Shown in pieces: positions 17,852 to 28,184 of a stretch of 64,000 nt of DNA. The position numbers and the translations under genes are program-made. The stretch covers positions 1-64,000 of the forward strand of contig DGRR01000219.1 in NCBI GenBank assembly GCA_002389995.1, read 5' to 3'. How positions within the stretch are numbered: the stretch's first letter is position 1; each line of letters opens with the position of its first letter. The notes beneath the pieces are model-generated. The model had not been told where the DNA came from. It did not search any database and saw only the letters and a program-made list of their open reading frames with translations. This stretch comes from Ruminococcus sp. UBA4383 (GTDB taxonomy: Bacteria; Bacillota; Clostridia; Oscillospirales; Ruminococcaceae).

Positions 17852-18478
17852 ATGAAATTACCAGACTTTGAAATAACAGAATACAAAACCTTAGTCGAAT
17901 ATCACGGTGAAGATGTCCCCGAAGTAACTGTCCCTGACGGTGTGGAATATATAGGCGGTCATGCCTTTTATAATTACAGGATAAAATCAATTATCCTCCC
18001 CGACAGCCTTAAAAAAATTGACCTTTCTGCTTTTTTCAGCAAATACGTTTACCCCCGTGGTGCAACTATTTCAAAAATATCTTACAGGGGAGTTGTTTTC
18101 AATTCCTACAGCGATACGGATTTCTATGTGCGTGACATAATCGACATGATTGCCAATAAGGACTATTCCATAAAATTATCCCATGATGTGAAATATCCCA
18201 TAATCTTTCAGATTTATTTCAACGAAAAAGACCCCGTAACCGAGGCTTACATCAAGAAAAACCTCATGAAAATTTTTACTTTCGTGATTGATGCCTCAAA
18301 ATATACAATTCCAGATGACGAAAAAATCAGCATAATTAAAAACCTCCTCGAAACAGGAAAATTCTTTACATCAAGAAATATCGCAAAATATATAAACATA
18401 GCCGACCAAAAACAGAAATTTGACATCTTCGATATGCTCACAGAATATCAGGAAAATTTAAAAACAAATAAAATATAA
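17852..18478 (+). CDS. BspA-like leucine-rich-repeat N-terminus with unknown C-terminal domain
   Basis: The 208-residue protein begins with about one and a half BspA-type (LRR_5) repeats (VPDGVEYIGGHAFYNY, ILPDSLKKIDLSAF). A helical region I do not recognise follows, and is ankyrin-like in places (ISIIKNLLETGKFFTSRNIAKY). No signal peptide is seen. The start is uncertain: the only strong ribosome site, AAAGGAGG at 17809-17816, is 35 bases from ATG 17852 but ideally placed for an in-frame ATA at 17825, which would add nine residues. It is probably co-transcribed with aroE. Confidence 0.7.
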   Translation: MKLPDFEITEYKTLVEYHGEDVPEVTVPDGVEYIGGHAFYNYRIKSIILPDSLKKIDLSAFFSKYVYPRGATISKISYRGVVFNSYSDTDFYVRDIIDMIANKDYSIKLSHDVKYPIIFQIYFNEKDPVTEAYIKKNLMKIFTFVIDASKYTIPDDEKISIIKNLLETGKFFTSRNIAKYINIADQKQKFDIFDMLTEYQENLKTNKI

Positions 18479-18496
18479 AAAATATCAGAATATATA

Positions 18497-18525
18497 TTGA
18501 CTTTTGTGAATTTTTGTGATATAAT
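18497..18525 (+). promoter_or_regulatory. Sigma-A promoter of the 119-residue gene
   Basis: TTGACT (18497-18502), exactly 17 bases, TATAAT (18520-18525). Confidence 0.9.
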
Positions 18526-18604
18526 ACTAAAAGACGTTAATGTTTTTGTGCTTTATTTCCGAAGCATTGATGTCTGAATTTTCAATAAAAAGGAGTATAA
18601 GAAA

Positions 18605-18964
18605 ATGTCTGCAATTAATCTCGATACAAACGATGTTTACGAATTTGAGTACAACGGTAACTCCATTATCGTGGAAAACTCAGAACTCAAAGCCTCTATC
18701 GTCCTCAAAGTCAACGGAGAAGTCAAGGCTGAATCCAAAGGCATAAAGGCTGTTACAGGTCTCGGCACTCTTGAATGTAAGCTCGAAACAGGCGAAACTA
18801 TCAAGGCTACTCTCCAGAAAATTAAACTCGGTGACAGTGAATGCAAGGTTTCCGTAAACGGTAACTCTCTCCCGCTTAAATCACAGTCCCACGGCAAAAA
18901 AGACATTGTAGAAGATGCCAAAGACAAGGTAAAGGAAACTGTTGACAAGGTAACTAAAAAGTAA
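18605..18964 (+). CDS. Unknown 119-residue protein
   Basis: I do not recognise this protein. The first ~95 residues alternate short polar and hydrophobic strands and look beta-rich (EFEYNGNSIIVENSEL, GLGTLECKLETGETIKATL). The last ~22 form a Lys/Asp/Glu-rich amphipathic helix (VEDAKDKVKETVDKVTKK). There is no signal peptide. It is a one-gene unit: a near-consensus promoter, an AAAAGGAG ribosome site and a strong terminator, so it is probably well expressed. Confidence 0.8.
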   Translation: MSAINLDTNDVYEFEYNGNSIIVENSELKASIVLKVNGEVKAESKGIKAVTGLGTLECKLETGETIKATLQKIKLGDSECKVSVNGNSLPLKSQSHGKKDIVEDAKDKVKETVDKVTKK

Positions 18965-19015
18965 TAGCGGATTGTTTGTTTCTTTACGTTTTTGCATTTG
19001 TTTGATAATCAGAAC

Positions 19016-19049
19016 AGCACTGTCCGAAAAAGTTTCGGACAGTGCTTTT
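19016..19049 (+). terminator. Terminator after the 119-residue gene
   Basis: The 14-bp perfect stem 19016-19029/19033-19046 (AGCACTGTCCGAAA with TTTCGGACAGTGCT) is followed by TTTT. Confidence 0.9.
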
Positions 19050-19078
19050 GTTACTATACCATTACAGGAGATTTTATT

Positions 19079-19579
19079 ATGACTGTATTCTTATGCGGCT
19101 TTATGGGCTGCGGAAAATCAACTGTCGGAAAACTTGCCGCAAAAAAACTCGGCTGCGGTTTTTTCGATACAGATGAACTAATAGTCGAAAGGGAAAATAT
19201 GTCAATACCCGAAATATTCGCTCAGAAAGGTGAAGCTTATTTCCGCAGAACCGAGGCTGATGTTGTAAAATCTGTCTGCGGTAAAACTGCCGTCATAGCC
19301 TGCGGAGGCGGTGCTATGCTCAACCCCGAAAGTGCAAAGTCTGCCGCAGATGCAGGCGCAGTCGTGTTCCTTGATGTGGATTTCGATACCTGCTACGAAA
19401 GAATCTGCGGAGATTCAAACAGACCTATTGCCGCATCTTCATCAAAAGAGGAACTCCTTGAAAGATTTAACGCAAGACATGAAATATATCTCAGACATTC
19501 AACAATCCATATCGAAAGTTCGGGAAGTCCCGTCCAGATTTCAGATATGATTGTGTCATCGGTAAAAAATTATAAATAA
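19079..19579 (+). CDS. aroK: Shikimate kinase
   Basis: This 166-residue P-loop kinase phosphorylates shikimate at the 3-hydroxyl. The Walker A is GFMGCGKSTVGK near residue 7, DTDELI binds shikimate and ACGGGAML follows. The start is set at 19079 behind ACAGGAG; the frame extends 29 codons upstream, but across the preceding terminator. It lies 15 bases before an amidohydrolase gene. Confidence 0.96.
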   Translation: MTVFLCGFMGCGKSTVGKLAAKKLGCGFFDTDELIVERENMSIPEIFAQKGEAYFRRTEADVVKSVCGKTAVIACGGGAMLNPESAKSAADAGAVVFLDVDFDTCYERICGDSNRPIAASSSKEELLERFNARHEIYLRHSTIHIESSGSPVQISDMIVSSVKNYK

Positions 19580-19594
19580 TAGATTGGAGATTAT

Positions 19595-20767
19595 ATGCTG
19601 ATTTATAATGCCGAAATTTATACAATGGACAAAAAAGGTATCATCAGAAACGGCTATATCGAAACCGAAAACAAAAAAATAATATCAGTCGGAGAAGGTA
19701 TGCCCGAAAATATCCCTGATGACAGCATTGACGCAAAAGGCGGAAAATTACTCCCCTGCTTCATAGACGCTCATACTCACCTCGGCATAATTGAGGACGG
19801 TCTTGACTTTGAGGGCGATGACTGCAACGAATCTACTGACCCCTTTACTCCCCAGATGAGAGCAATAGACGGTATAAATCCCTTTGACAGATGCTTTGAA
19901 GAAGCCCGTATGAGAGGTATCTCCGCCGCTGCTGTATGCCCAGGAAGCGCAAATCCCTGCGGAGGTGAAATATGCGTTATCAAAACTGTCGGCAGACGTG
20001 TTGACGATATGCTCATCAAAAACTGCGGTATAAAATTCGCCCTCGGTGAAAATCCAAAGCGTGTGTACAATGACAAGTCAGAAACCCCTGTAACCCGTAT
20101 GGCTACCGCTGCAATTATCCGTGAGGGGCTTTACAAGGCAAGAAGATATTTCCACGATATGAACAGCTACTATGCAGATGATGAGGACTGCGACCCGCCT
20201 GAATATGATATCAAGTGCGAAGCTTTAATGCAGTTGCTCGACCGCAGACAAAAAGCATTTTTCCACTGTCACCGTGCAGACGATATATGCACTGCCATGA
20301 GACTTGCAAAAGAGTTTTCCCTCGATGCAGTCATAATTCACGGCACTGAATCATATAAAATTGCAGATATCATCGCAGAAGAAGAAATCCCCGTCATATG
20401 CGGTCCGCTGATATGCGACAGGTGCAAACCCGAAATGAAAGGGCTTGAACTCAGAAATGCCGCCGTATGCCACGAAAATAACGTTAAAATTTCAATATGC
20501 ACAGACCATACCGTTATTCCGATACAATATCTTCCGCTCTCGGCACAGGCTGCCGTCAAAGGCGGTCTCGACAGCTATGAGGCTCTTAAAGCCATAACAA
20601 TAAATGCCGCTGAAATCCTCGGCACAGATGAATTTCACGGCTCACTCACACCCGAAAAAGATGCCGATATTCAGCTTTATCCGCAAGGACAAGACCCCCT
20701 CGACCTTATGTCCGAACCGTGTCTCGTCATGATAAACGGCGATATTTGCAGGAGAGATAATATATGA
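19595..20767 (+). CDS. Amidohydrolase (imidazolonepropionase-like)
   Basis: This 390-residue metal-dependent hydrolase has the amidohydrolase fold. A small beta-sandwich holds the N- and C-terminal segments, and His60 and His62 in DAHTHLG bind metal. FFHCHRADD, IIHGTE and ICTDH supply further ligands, and the C-terminus returns to KDADIQLYPQGQDPL. The substrate is unknown; cyclic amide or imidazolone-type compounds are typical. There is no signal peptide, so it is cytoplasmic. It overlaps the secreted dockerin gene by 4 bases (ATGA), an unexpected pairing. Confidence 0.85.
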   Translation: MLIYNAEIYTMDKKGIIRNGYIETENKKIISVGEGMPENIPDDSIDAKGGKLLPCFIDAHTHLGIIEDGLDFEGDDCNESTDPFTPQMRAIDGINPFDRCFEEARMRGISAAAVCPGSANPCGGEICVIKTVGRRVDDMLIKNCGIKFALGENPKRVYNDKSETPVTRMATAAIIREGLYKARRYFHDMNSYYADDEDCDPPEYDIKCEALMQLLDRRQKAFFHCHRADDICTAMRLAKEFSLDAVIIHGTESYKIADIIAEEEIPVICGPLICDRCKPEMKGLELRNAAVCHENNVKISICTDHTVIPIQYLPLSAQAAVKGGLDSYEALKAITINAAEILGTDEFHGSLTPEKDADIQLYPQGQDPLDLMSEPCLVMINGDICRRDNI

Positions 20768-21681
20768 AACAAAAAATTACAACAGGAATTATAACCGTTC
20801 TCCTGATGTCCGTACTGCCGATTAACAGCGTTTATGCGGCTGAATCATACAATATGGCGGATATTGACGGATACACGGCTGTTTATTTCCTTGACGAAAA
20901 TTCAGATGCGGTTGTCACAGAAATAAGAGGAGATTTTTCCGAAATAAATATCCCTCGGCAGATAGACGGTCACAATGTAACAGGAATTGACAGATATGCA
21001 TTTTTTGAAAATACACAGCTTGTCTCGGTAAGTCTCCCCGATACAGTACAGACAATAGGCGACTATGCATTTTCAGGCTGTCTTTCGCTCGAAAATATAA
21101 ATATCCCCGAAAATCTCAGTTCACTCGGAAAAGCCTGTTTCATGAGCTGCATATCACTCGGAAGTATCGCAATAAACGGAAATTTAAAGGAAATCCCCGA
21201 AAACTGCTTTGCATCATGCACTAAACTCAGCTATGCGGATATTCCCTTTTCTGTAACCGATATAGGCGAAAAGGCTTTTTTCGGCTGTACATCTCTCGGT
21301 GATATCGCACTGCACAGCAATATAACAAGTTTTGCGGATTCGTGCATAGGTGCTTATTCAGATGCAAGGTCGGGAATAATCTATAAAAAAGATTTTACCA
21401 TAATGGCTGAAAAAAATTCCCCCGCAGAAAATTATGCCTCCGAACATTCCCTCAGTTTCAGGGAAATAATAAAAGGCGATATAAACGGAGACAGTATAAT
21501 TGATTCGGGTGACGCTTCCTCAATACTTGCGGAATATTCAAAACTTTCCACAAAATCTCCGCTTACATTCAGGTCATGGCAGAAAATCGCCGCTGATACC
21601 GACAATAATTTTTCAATAAATTCCTCGGACGCTTCCGAAGTGCTTAAAATGTATGCACTCAACCAGACAGGCAGTAATTAA
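20764..21681 (+). CDS. Secreted BspA-like LRR protein with type I dockerin
   Basis: This 305-residue secreted protein has a signal peptide (about 1-26, cut near VYA-AES), four or five BspA-type leucine-rich repeats (about 60-195) and a C-terminal dockerin (about 238-300). The dockerin has two calcium-loop segments, GDINGDSIIDSGD and ADTDNNFSINSSD. Dockerins dock to cohesins, so it is probably a non-enzymatic cellulosome or cell-surface component. It is coupled to the upstream amidohydrolase by an ATGA overlap. Confidence 0.92.
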   Translation: MKQKITTGIITVLLMSVLPINSVYAAESYNMADIDGYTAVYFLDENSDAVVTEIRGDFSEINIPRQIDGHNVTGIDRYAFFENTQLVSVSLPDTVQTIGDYAFSGCLSLENINIPENLSSLGKACFMSCISLGSIAINGNLKEIPENCFASCTKLSYADIPFSVTDIGEKAFFGCTSLGDIALHSNITSFADSCIGAYSDARSGIIYKKDFTIMAEKNSPAENYASEHSLSFREIIKGDINGDSIIDSGDASSILAEYSKLSTKSPLTFRSWQKIAADTDNNFSINSSDASEVLKMYALNQTGSN

Positions 21682-21744
21682 TTTTTGCCAAATATCAACA
21701 GCTTTTTTCAGTTTTTTTCTATATCCTGATTAAGCAATAAGCTA

Positions 21745-21773
21745 TTGACACTTTCAAGAAAAAATAGTATCAT
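21745..21773 (+). promoter_or_regulatory. Sigma-A promoter of guaB
   Basis: Consensus TTGACA (21745-21750), 17 bases, TATCAT (21768-21773). The AAGGAGG ribosome site follows at about 21794. Confidence 0.85.
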
Positions 21774-21792
21774 ATAAGATAATAACTTTTAA

Positions 21793-23283
<1,491 letters not shown>

Positions 23284-23289
23284 TAAAAC

Positions 23290-23326
23290 AACGGGGAAAA
23301 TCCACAGAAAGATTTTCCCCGTTTAT
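23290..23326 (+). terminator. Terminator of guaB
   Basis: ACGGGGAAAATC (23291-23302) pairs with GATTTTCCCCGT (23311-23322), followed by a short T-rich tract. Confidence 0.85.
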
Positions 23327-23359
23327 TCTGTAAAAAAGACTGCCGAAAGGAAAGATTCA

Positions 23360-24136
23360 ATGAAAGATATATTGCTTGTTCTGTCAGTAACCGCTCTGGC
23401 TTTCCTTTATTCCTGCGGACAGGAGGAAAAACAGCAGCAATATCCCTATACCCCCGAATATCTTGAATATACTACCGAAACTACTCTCCCCATGACTTCC
23501 GTTGTCCCCGAAACTACCGCCCTCAATCCCGAAACTCCGATAAATTTAATGACAACTTCCGTCGGGTCAGGGCTTGCGTCCGATACCTCAACTTCCGATA
23601 CTTCATCATCTTCATTATCCGAACAGTCCGTGACTACTGTCGCAGTACAGACGGAAGTTATAAAAGGTGTAAGTGCGGATAATTACAATGCGGAAGATAT
23701 GGCGAAATATTTCAAGGAAAACAATGCCCCCCATTTCGGTGAATATGTCATAAGAACCACAAAAGACGACTCCAACCTCGGAAAAGATGACTCCTATACC
23801 TCAAAAGTAAGTTTCCGTGTGGAAAGCGTGAAATATAACAAGAATGACCCCTATGACGGTTCTGTTGAAGTATACAGGACACTTGAAGATGCTGATGAAC
23901 AGTACAAGTATTACCGCAATATGTACCGCAACAAACCTGTATATTCAGAATATCTTTTCAAGAAAGACCGTATGCTTATAAGAATGAAATTTGATGTAGA
24001 TGCATCTGATGAAGAAATATATGAGAATTTAATGACTGAATTTTTTGAAAAGCTTCACAGTGTAATCTGTCCGAAATGCGGTGAAATAATACCTGATGAC
24101 AGTATCTACTGCAAATTCTGCGGAACTCGGCAATAA
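23360..24136 (+). CDS. Putative lipoprotein with Ser/Thr linker and C-terminal zinc ribbon
   Basis: This 258-residue protein starts with a hydrophobic segment ending in a lipobox-like LYSC (Cys19). A Ser/Thr/Pro-rich stretch (about 35-95) follows, then an uncharacterised alpha/beta domain (about 103-230) and a zinc ribbon with CPKC and CKFC pairs at the very end. Zinc ribbons are usually cytoplasmic, so finding one behind a lipoprotein signal is odd. AAAGGAAAG precedes the ATG. It follows the guaB terminator with no clear promoter of its own. Confidence 0.7.
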   Translation: MKDILLVLSVTALAFLYSCGQEEKQQQYPYTPEYLEYTTETTLPMTSVVPETTALNPETPINLMTTSVGSGLASDTSTSDTSSSSLSEQSVTTVAVQTEVIKGVSADNYNAEDMAKYFKENNAPHFGEYVIRTTKDDSNLGKDDSYTSKVSFRVESVKYNKNDPYDGSVEVYRTLEDADEQYKYYRNMYRNKPVYSEYLFKKDRMLIRMKFDVDASDEEIYENLMTEFFEKLHSVICPKCGEIIPDDSIYCKFCGTRQ

Positions 24137-24168
24137 AAAAGACGCTCACAGTGAGCGTCTTTTATTTT
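24136..24168. terminator. Bidirectional terminator between converging genes
   Basis: A 13-bp perfect stem, AAAAGACGCTCAC/GTGAGCGTCTTTT (24137-24149/24151-24163), with T-runs on both strands serves the zinc-ribbon lipoprotein and the Na/Pi transporter. Confidence 0.9.
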
Positions 24169-25969
24169 AATCTGAAATCTTTGCAGTTCCGAGTTTTGAG
24201 AAATACTGTTCTGAATACTGATGATATTCTTTTTGGAAAGTCTCATCATTTTCCTTTATATCGTGGAGGTATGCATGAATATTTGTTTTCTCATCGGTTT
24301 CGATAAGTATGCCTGCGATATTTGAGCAGTGGTCTGAAATTCTTTCAAGGTTTGTAAGGATATCCTGAAAGATATATCCGAGTTCAACGGTACATTCACC
24401 GTTCCGGAGTCTGTTTATATGTCTGTTTTTGAGTTCAATGCTGAGGTTATCGACAACTTCCTCGATAGGCTCGACTTTATGGGCGAGGGCGAGGTCATTG
24501 GTTATATAGGCATTGAAAGCCTTTTCGATACTTTCGCCTATTGCCTCATTTATAACGGAAATTTCGTTGATACATTCGGGGGAGAAGGAAATACCTTTTT
24601 CGTGCATTTCCTGAGCTGATTCGATAAGGTTTACGGCATGGTCTGAAATTCTCTCGAAATTTCCGACACAGTGCATCATTTTTGATACTTTACGGCTGTC
24701 TGTTCCTGTAACGCTTGCCTTTGAAATTTTGACGAGGTAGCTGTTAATCTGGTCCTCATACATATCAATGATATCTTCTTTTTCGATAACGTCATTTGCG
24801 GTTTTCTCGTCATAATTACTGGAGAGAAGTCCGAGAGCCTCTGTTATGGCATCTCTTGTGATATTCACCATATCTATTGTAGCGTTACGGCATACTTCAA
24901 CGGCAACAGAGGGAGTTTTGAAGAAACGGGGGTCAAGACCTGCAACCTTGGGGACTTCTGCTTCTTCCTTGTCGGAAGGCTTGTCACGGACAATAAGGCG
25001 TGAAAGTTTCACAAGCTGTTTTGTGAAAGGCAGAAGCATAAGTGTTATGGAGACATTGAATATTGTATGCATTGCGGCAATTCCGACAGAATTGACAGCT
25101 TTATCCATGATTGAAAGGTCAACGACATCTTCAAGGATTATCACAAGCGGAAGAAGAATCAGTGTTCCTATGATTTTTATGAGAACGTGTATGCAGGCAA
25201 CTCTTTTAGCGTCCTTACTTACGCCTATACTTGAAAGGAGTGCAGTAACACAGGTACCTATATTAAGACCCATGATTATAGGGAGAGCCATACCGTAAGT
25301 AAGACCGCCGACCTGAGAGAAAGCCATTAATATTCCGATAGATGCGGCTGAACTCTGAATAATACCTGTAAAGCCTGCGCCTACTACTACGCCGAGTACG
25401 GGGTTATTGAAAGCTGTGAGAGTTTTCTGAAATTCAGGTGACTGTGCAAGTGGTTTTACAGAACCTGACATAAGCGACATACCTGTCATGAGGACGGCAA
25501 AACCGACTAAAATTCTGCCTATATCCTTATGTTTGTTTTTCTTTGCCGATAAAATCAGCAGCGTACCGATAAGGGCAAGGACAGGTGAAAAAGTTTCGGG
25601 CTTGAGCATTTTAAGAATCATACTGCCCTTTGCGTCCAAGTCGCCCAGACACAGAATCCATGCTGTAAAGGTAGTACCTATATCCGAACCGAAACAGACG
25701 GCTATTGTCTGTTCAAGCTGCATGATACCTGAGTTTACGAAACCGACAAGCATTACAGTCATGGCTGATGAGGACTGAATAGCTATTGTGACGACCATTC
25801 CGAGAATGATACTGACGATTTTGTTTGAGGTCATTTTTTTCAGGGCGACTTCGAGTTTACCGCCCGTGAGTTTTTCAAGACCTGTGGACATTACATTCAT
25901 ACCGTAGAGGAAAAACGCAAGTCCGCCGAGCATAGTGATGATGTTGAAAACCGAAAATTCTGTATCCAT
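24167..25969 (-). CDS. Na/Pi cotransporter with C-terminal PhoU domain
   Basis: This 600-residue inner-membrane protein has two inverted Na/Pi-cotransporter repeats with the QSSSA (AIQSSSAMTV) and QSSAAS (IIQSSAASIG) motifs, about eight membrane segments to residue ~310, then a PhoU-like helical domain (about 345-580). It is expected to carry phosphate with sodium; some members act in phosphate efflux or signalling. It has its own promoter and a leader hairpin. Confidence 0.93.
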   Translation of the reverse strand: MDTEFSVFNIITMLGGLAFFLYGMNVMSTGLEKLTGGKLEVALKKMTSNKIVSIILGMVVTIAIQSSSAMTVMLVGFVNSGIMQLEQTIAVCFGSDIGTTFTAWILCLGDLDAKGSMILKMLKPETFSPVLALIGTLLILSAKKNKHKDIGRILVGFAVLMTGMSLMSGSVKPLAQSPEFQKTLTAFNNPVLGVVVGAGFTGIIQSSAASIGILMAFSQVGGLTYGMALPIIMGLNIGTCVTALLSSIGVSKDAKRVACIHVLIKIIGTLILLPLVIILEDVVDLSIMDKAVNSVGIAAMHTIFNVSITLMLLPFTKQLVKLSRLIVRDKPSDKEEAEVPKVAGLDPRFFKTPSVAVEVCRNATIDMVNITRDAITEALGLLSSNYDEKTANDVIEKEDIIDMYEDQINSYLVKISKASVTGTDSRKVSKMMHCVGNFERISDHAVNLIESAQEMHEKGISFSPECINEISVINEAIGESIEKAFNAYITNDLALAHKVEPIEEVVDNLSIELKNRHINRLRNGECTVELGYIFQDILTNLERISDHCSNIAGILIETDEKTNIHAYLHDIKENDETFQKEYHQYSEQYFSKLGTAKISD

Positions 25970-25989
25970 AATAGCTAACTCCTTGAATC

Positions 25990-26011
25990 AAGCCTGCCCC
26001 TTTACAGGCTT
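25990..26011 (-). promoter_or_regulatory. Leader hairpin of the Na/Pi transporter gene
   Basis: AAGCCTG and CAGGCTT pair perfectly around an 8-base loop, within the ~65-base leader. The role is unknown. Confidence 0.4.
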
Positions 26012-26042
26012 TAATATTATCCCAATTCTTTATCTCAGTGAC

Positions 26043-26071
26043 ATTATATCATATAAGACATGATTTGTCAA
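26043..26071 (-). promoter_or_regulatory. Sigma-A promoter of the Na/Pi transporter gene
   Basis: On the minus strand, TTGACA, 17 bases and TATAAT: both hexamers match consensus. Confidence 0.9.
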
Positions 26072-26089
26072 GATACTAAAAAAATTTTC

Positions 26090-26123
26090 CGAAAAAAATC
26101 CCCCTGTCATGAGGAGGATTCTT
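26090..26123 (-). terminator. Terminator of the DUF4317-lipoprotein pair
   Basis: AATCCTCC pairs with GGGGGATT (one wobble) on the minus strand, followed by TTTTTTT. The stem overlaps the last codons and stop of the lipoprotein gene. Confidence 0.7.
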
Positions 26124-27000
26124 TATTGTCCTTTGTCAAAGCCCTTATTGTATACCATATACAGACTGCCGTAAGCACTATATAAGGCACACTGCACCAG
26201 AGTATTTCGGTCATAGGGGAGCTTTTTATTTCGCTGAAAAGTGCGCTGAATATTTTCTGATTGTCCTGAACCGTATGCACGATATAGTCAAGTCTCACAG
26301 CGAGGTACAGGACTGACGGCAGACAGTAAACAGGCATGATAAAGATATGATATTTTTTGGGATTCTTATATTCGACCAGAATTACAAGCATAAAGTGTAT
26401 GACTGCAACAAATGAAAATATATTCATCAGCAGTATAAAGCCAATTTCAGCAAATACAAGTCCGAAACTGCGGTCATATTCATATTCGTAGGACAGTTTG
26501 TTTTCGGTATTGCTGTACTGTATGGGGGATTTAATATAGCAGTTATTTTTCGATATCAAATCATATTCCTGAGATACGGATAAAATATTCCCTTCGGTAT
26601 CGAGGAAAGCTATTTTAAATTTCCTGTAATTTTCGCACAGGTTTTTAAATTCATATTTACCGTTGAGATATATTTCCGTAACGGTCATACCGTCTTTTTC
26701 TGATATTATGTAATCGCTGAGGGGATAATGGCAAATCATGCTGACATAGCCGTTTTCTTTATAATTATAAATCTCGGTATCACGCATATATTCGGGAGAT
26801 TTCCCCTTAAACGGCTGATGAAAAAAAGTTTTTGTATCGAGATATTTTATATCATCTTCATTCATGGGGATAAGGATATCAATTATTTTCCCGTCCATGA
26901 AATCCTTATCAGCAATTATATCTGTCTCATACTTAGCATGACAGCCTGTAAGCATGAACATCATGACAAGCAATATCCCGAATTTTAAAAATTTTTTCAT
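26107..27000 (-). CDS. Uncharacterised lipoprotein with three membrane segments
   Basis: This 297-residue protein has a lipobox (LTGC, Cys20) after a hydrophobic signal and an outer domain to about 175. Three membrane spans follow, at about 178-208, 218-240 and 262-285. I do not recognise a family. It is translationally coupled (ATGA overlap) to the DUF4317 gene upstream, so the two probably act together at the membrane. Confidence 0.75.
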   Translation of the reverse strand: MKKFLKFGILLVMMFMLTGCHAKYETDIIADKDFMDGKIIDILIPMNEDDIKYLDTKTFFHQPFKGKSPEYMRDTEIYNYKENGYVSMICHYPLSDYIISEKDGMTVTEIYLNGKYEFKNLCENYRKFKIAFLDTEGNILSVSQEYDLISKNNCYIKSPIQYSNTENKLSYEYEYDRSFGLVFAEIGFILLMNIFSFVAVIHFMLVILVEYKNPKKYHIFIMPVYCLPSVLYLAVRLDYIVHTVQDNQKIFSALFSEIKSSPMTEILWCSVPYIVLTAVCIWYTIRALTKDNKESSS

Positions 27001-28121
27001 TCAAGGTTTACAGGCAAGCCGTTTATTTCAATGGTAGGGTCATCAATATCTATCAGGAGACATTTTCTTCCGTCAATTACGCTTGTGCGGATTTTATCGG
27101 CAGCGGAGGGTTTTATATTGACGGTTATGCCTGCGGAGGCAACGACAGTCTTTGTATCTATGAGATTTGAAGCTGTAAGGGGAGCATTTCCGCAGACCTT
27201 TTCAAATACAGGCTCAGTCATTTCGATTCTTTCCTGCGGGATACCCATATCAGTGAGCATATCTTTGAGGATACCGCTGTCGATAACGGCTTTTTCGGTA
27301 TTGTCCTTATTTTCGTCAACGACCTCCTGAATTTTCTCGTTTACGGTTTTGATAACCATATAGTCGAGGTCATCGCCCACCACGCCACGCAGAATACTCT
27401 GAAAGGCAGTTTTTTCGCTCTGTGCGGACATGACGAAATTACAGCCGAGAACATTTTCAACAACTGAAATATTCGGCTCTTTGATGTTTTTAGTATAGTA
27501 CATGACATGATTCACGTCAGTGCTTCTGTTGCTGAAAACGGGGTATAAAAATCCGTCTGTGGGGGCTTTGCTGACTATGAGTTCGATATTTTCCTTTTTG
27601 AAAAGTTCATTTGAATCGTTGTCGAATATAAAGCCTTCCTTACCCGTATCGGCAGGGCATATAGCTGTGAGTATGTAGCGGTATATTTCATCATCTTCGA
27701 GAAAATCGTCTTTTTTGTCTTTTCTGCGGACTGTATAGGAACAGTATGCGGTCATGACTGCAAAGGGAGTTTCTATAACGGCATTATTTGCGATATGTGC
27801 GAGAAATTCACCGCATATTTCCTCGTCCTTGAGTTCGGATTTGAGGAGTCTGTAAAGGATATCCTGTGGCTGACCCTCCTCATATGCTTCATTGGGGAAC
27901 TCATATTCCGTGAAAGCCTTTGTATTGGTACACAGTACCTTTTTCAGGGATTCCTCATAAAGGTCATGTTCCCCGACAGGCATTGTAAGGCAGGAATGTA
28001 CTGCCTGACAGCGCACATTTTTATCGGAATCGACAAAGCCTGTGAGGATTCTTTCCATAATGAAGAATCCGCTTTTGTCGCTGAAATTTTTTCTTATCTC
28101 CGAAACTTCTTTCTTGTTCAT
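26997..28121 (-). CDS. DUF4317 family protein
   Basis: This 374-residue cytoplasmic protein matches the DUF4317 pattern known from Clostridia (MNKKEVSEIRKNF start, NCPV-like core, TVVASAGITVNIKP and a conserved C-terminus). No function is established. The start is set at 28121 behind AGAGG; the open frame runs 26 codons further up, through the promoter. It is coupled to the lipoprotein gene that follows. Confidence 0.8.
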   Translation of the reverse strand: MNKKEVSEIRKNFSDKSGFFIMERILTGFVDSDKNVRCQAVHSCLTMPVGEHDLYEESLKKVLCTNTKAFTEYEFPNEAYEEGQPQDILYRLLKSELKDEEICGEFLAHIANNAVIETPFAVMTAYCSYTVRRKDKKDDFLEDDEIYRYILTAICPADTGKEGFIFDNDSNELFKKENIELIVSKAPTDGFLYPVFSNRSTDVNHVMYYTKNIKEPNISVVENVLGCNFVMSAQSEKTAFQSILRGVVGDDLDYMVIKTVNEKIQEVVDENKDNTEKAVIDSGILKDMLTDMGIPQERIEMTEPVFEKVCGNAPLTASNLIDTKTVVASAGITVNIKPSAADKIRTSVIDGRKCLLIDIDDPTIEINGLPVNLE

Positions 28122-28155
28122 AAAAATACCTCTTTTGATAATATTTGCAGTTATG

Positions 28156-28184
28156 ATTATATCAAAAAAATAAAAAAATGTCAA
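28156..28184 (-). promoter_or_regulatory. Consensus sigma-A promoter of the DUF4317 gene
   Basis: On the minus strand TTGACA (28184-28179), 17 bases and TATAAT (28161-28156): a perfect consensus pair. Confidence 0.92.

Noticed and set aside
21682..21745. Possible terminator after the LRR-dockerin gene
   Set aside because: T-runs are present but no convincing stem was found.
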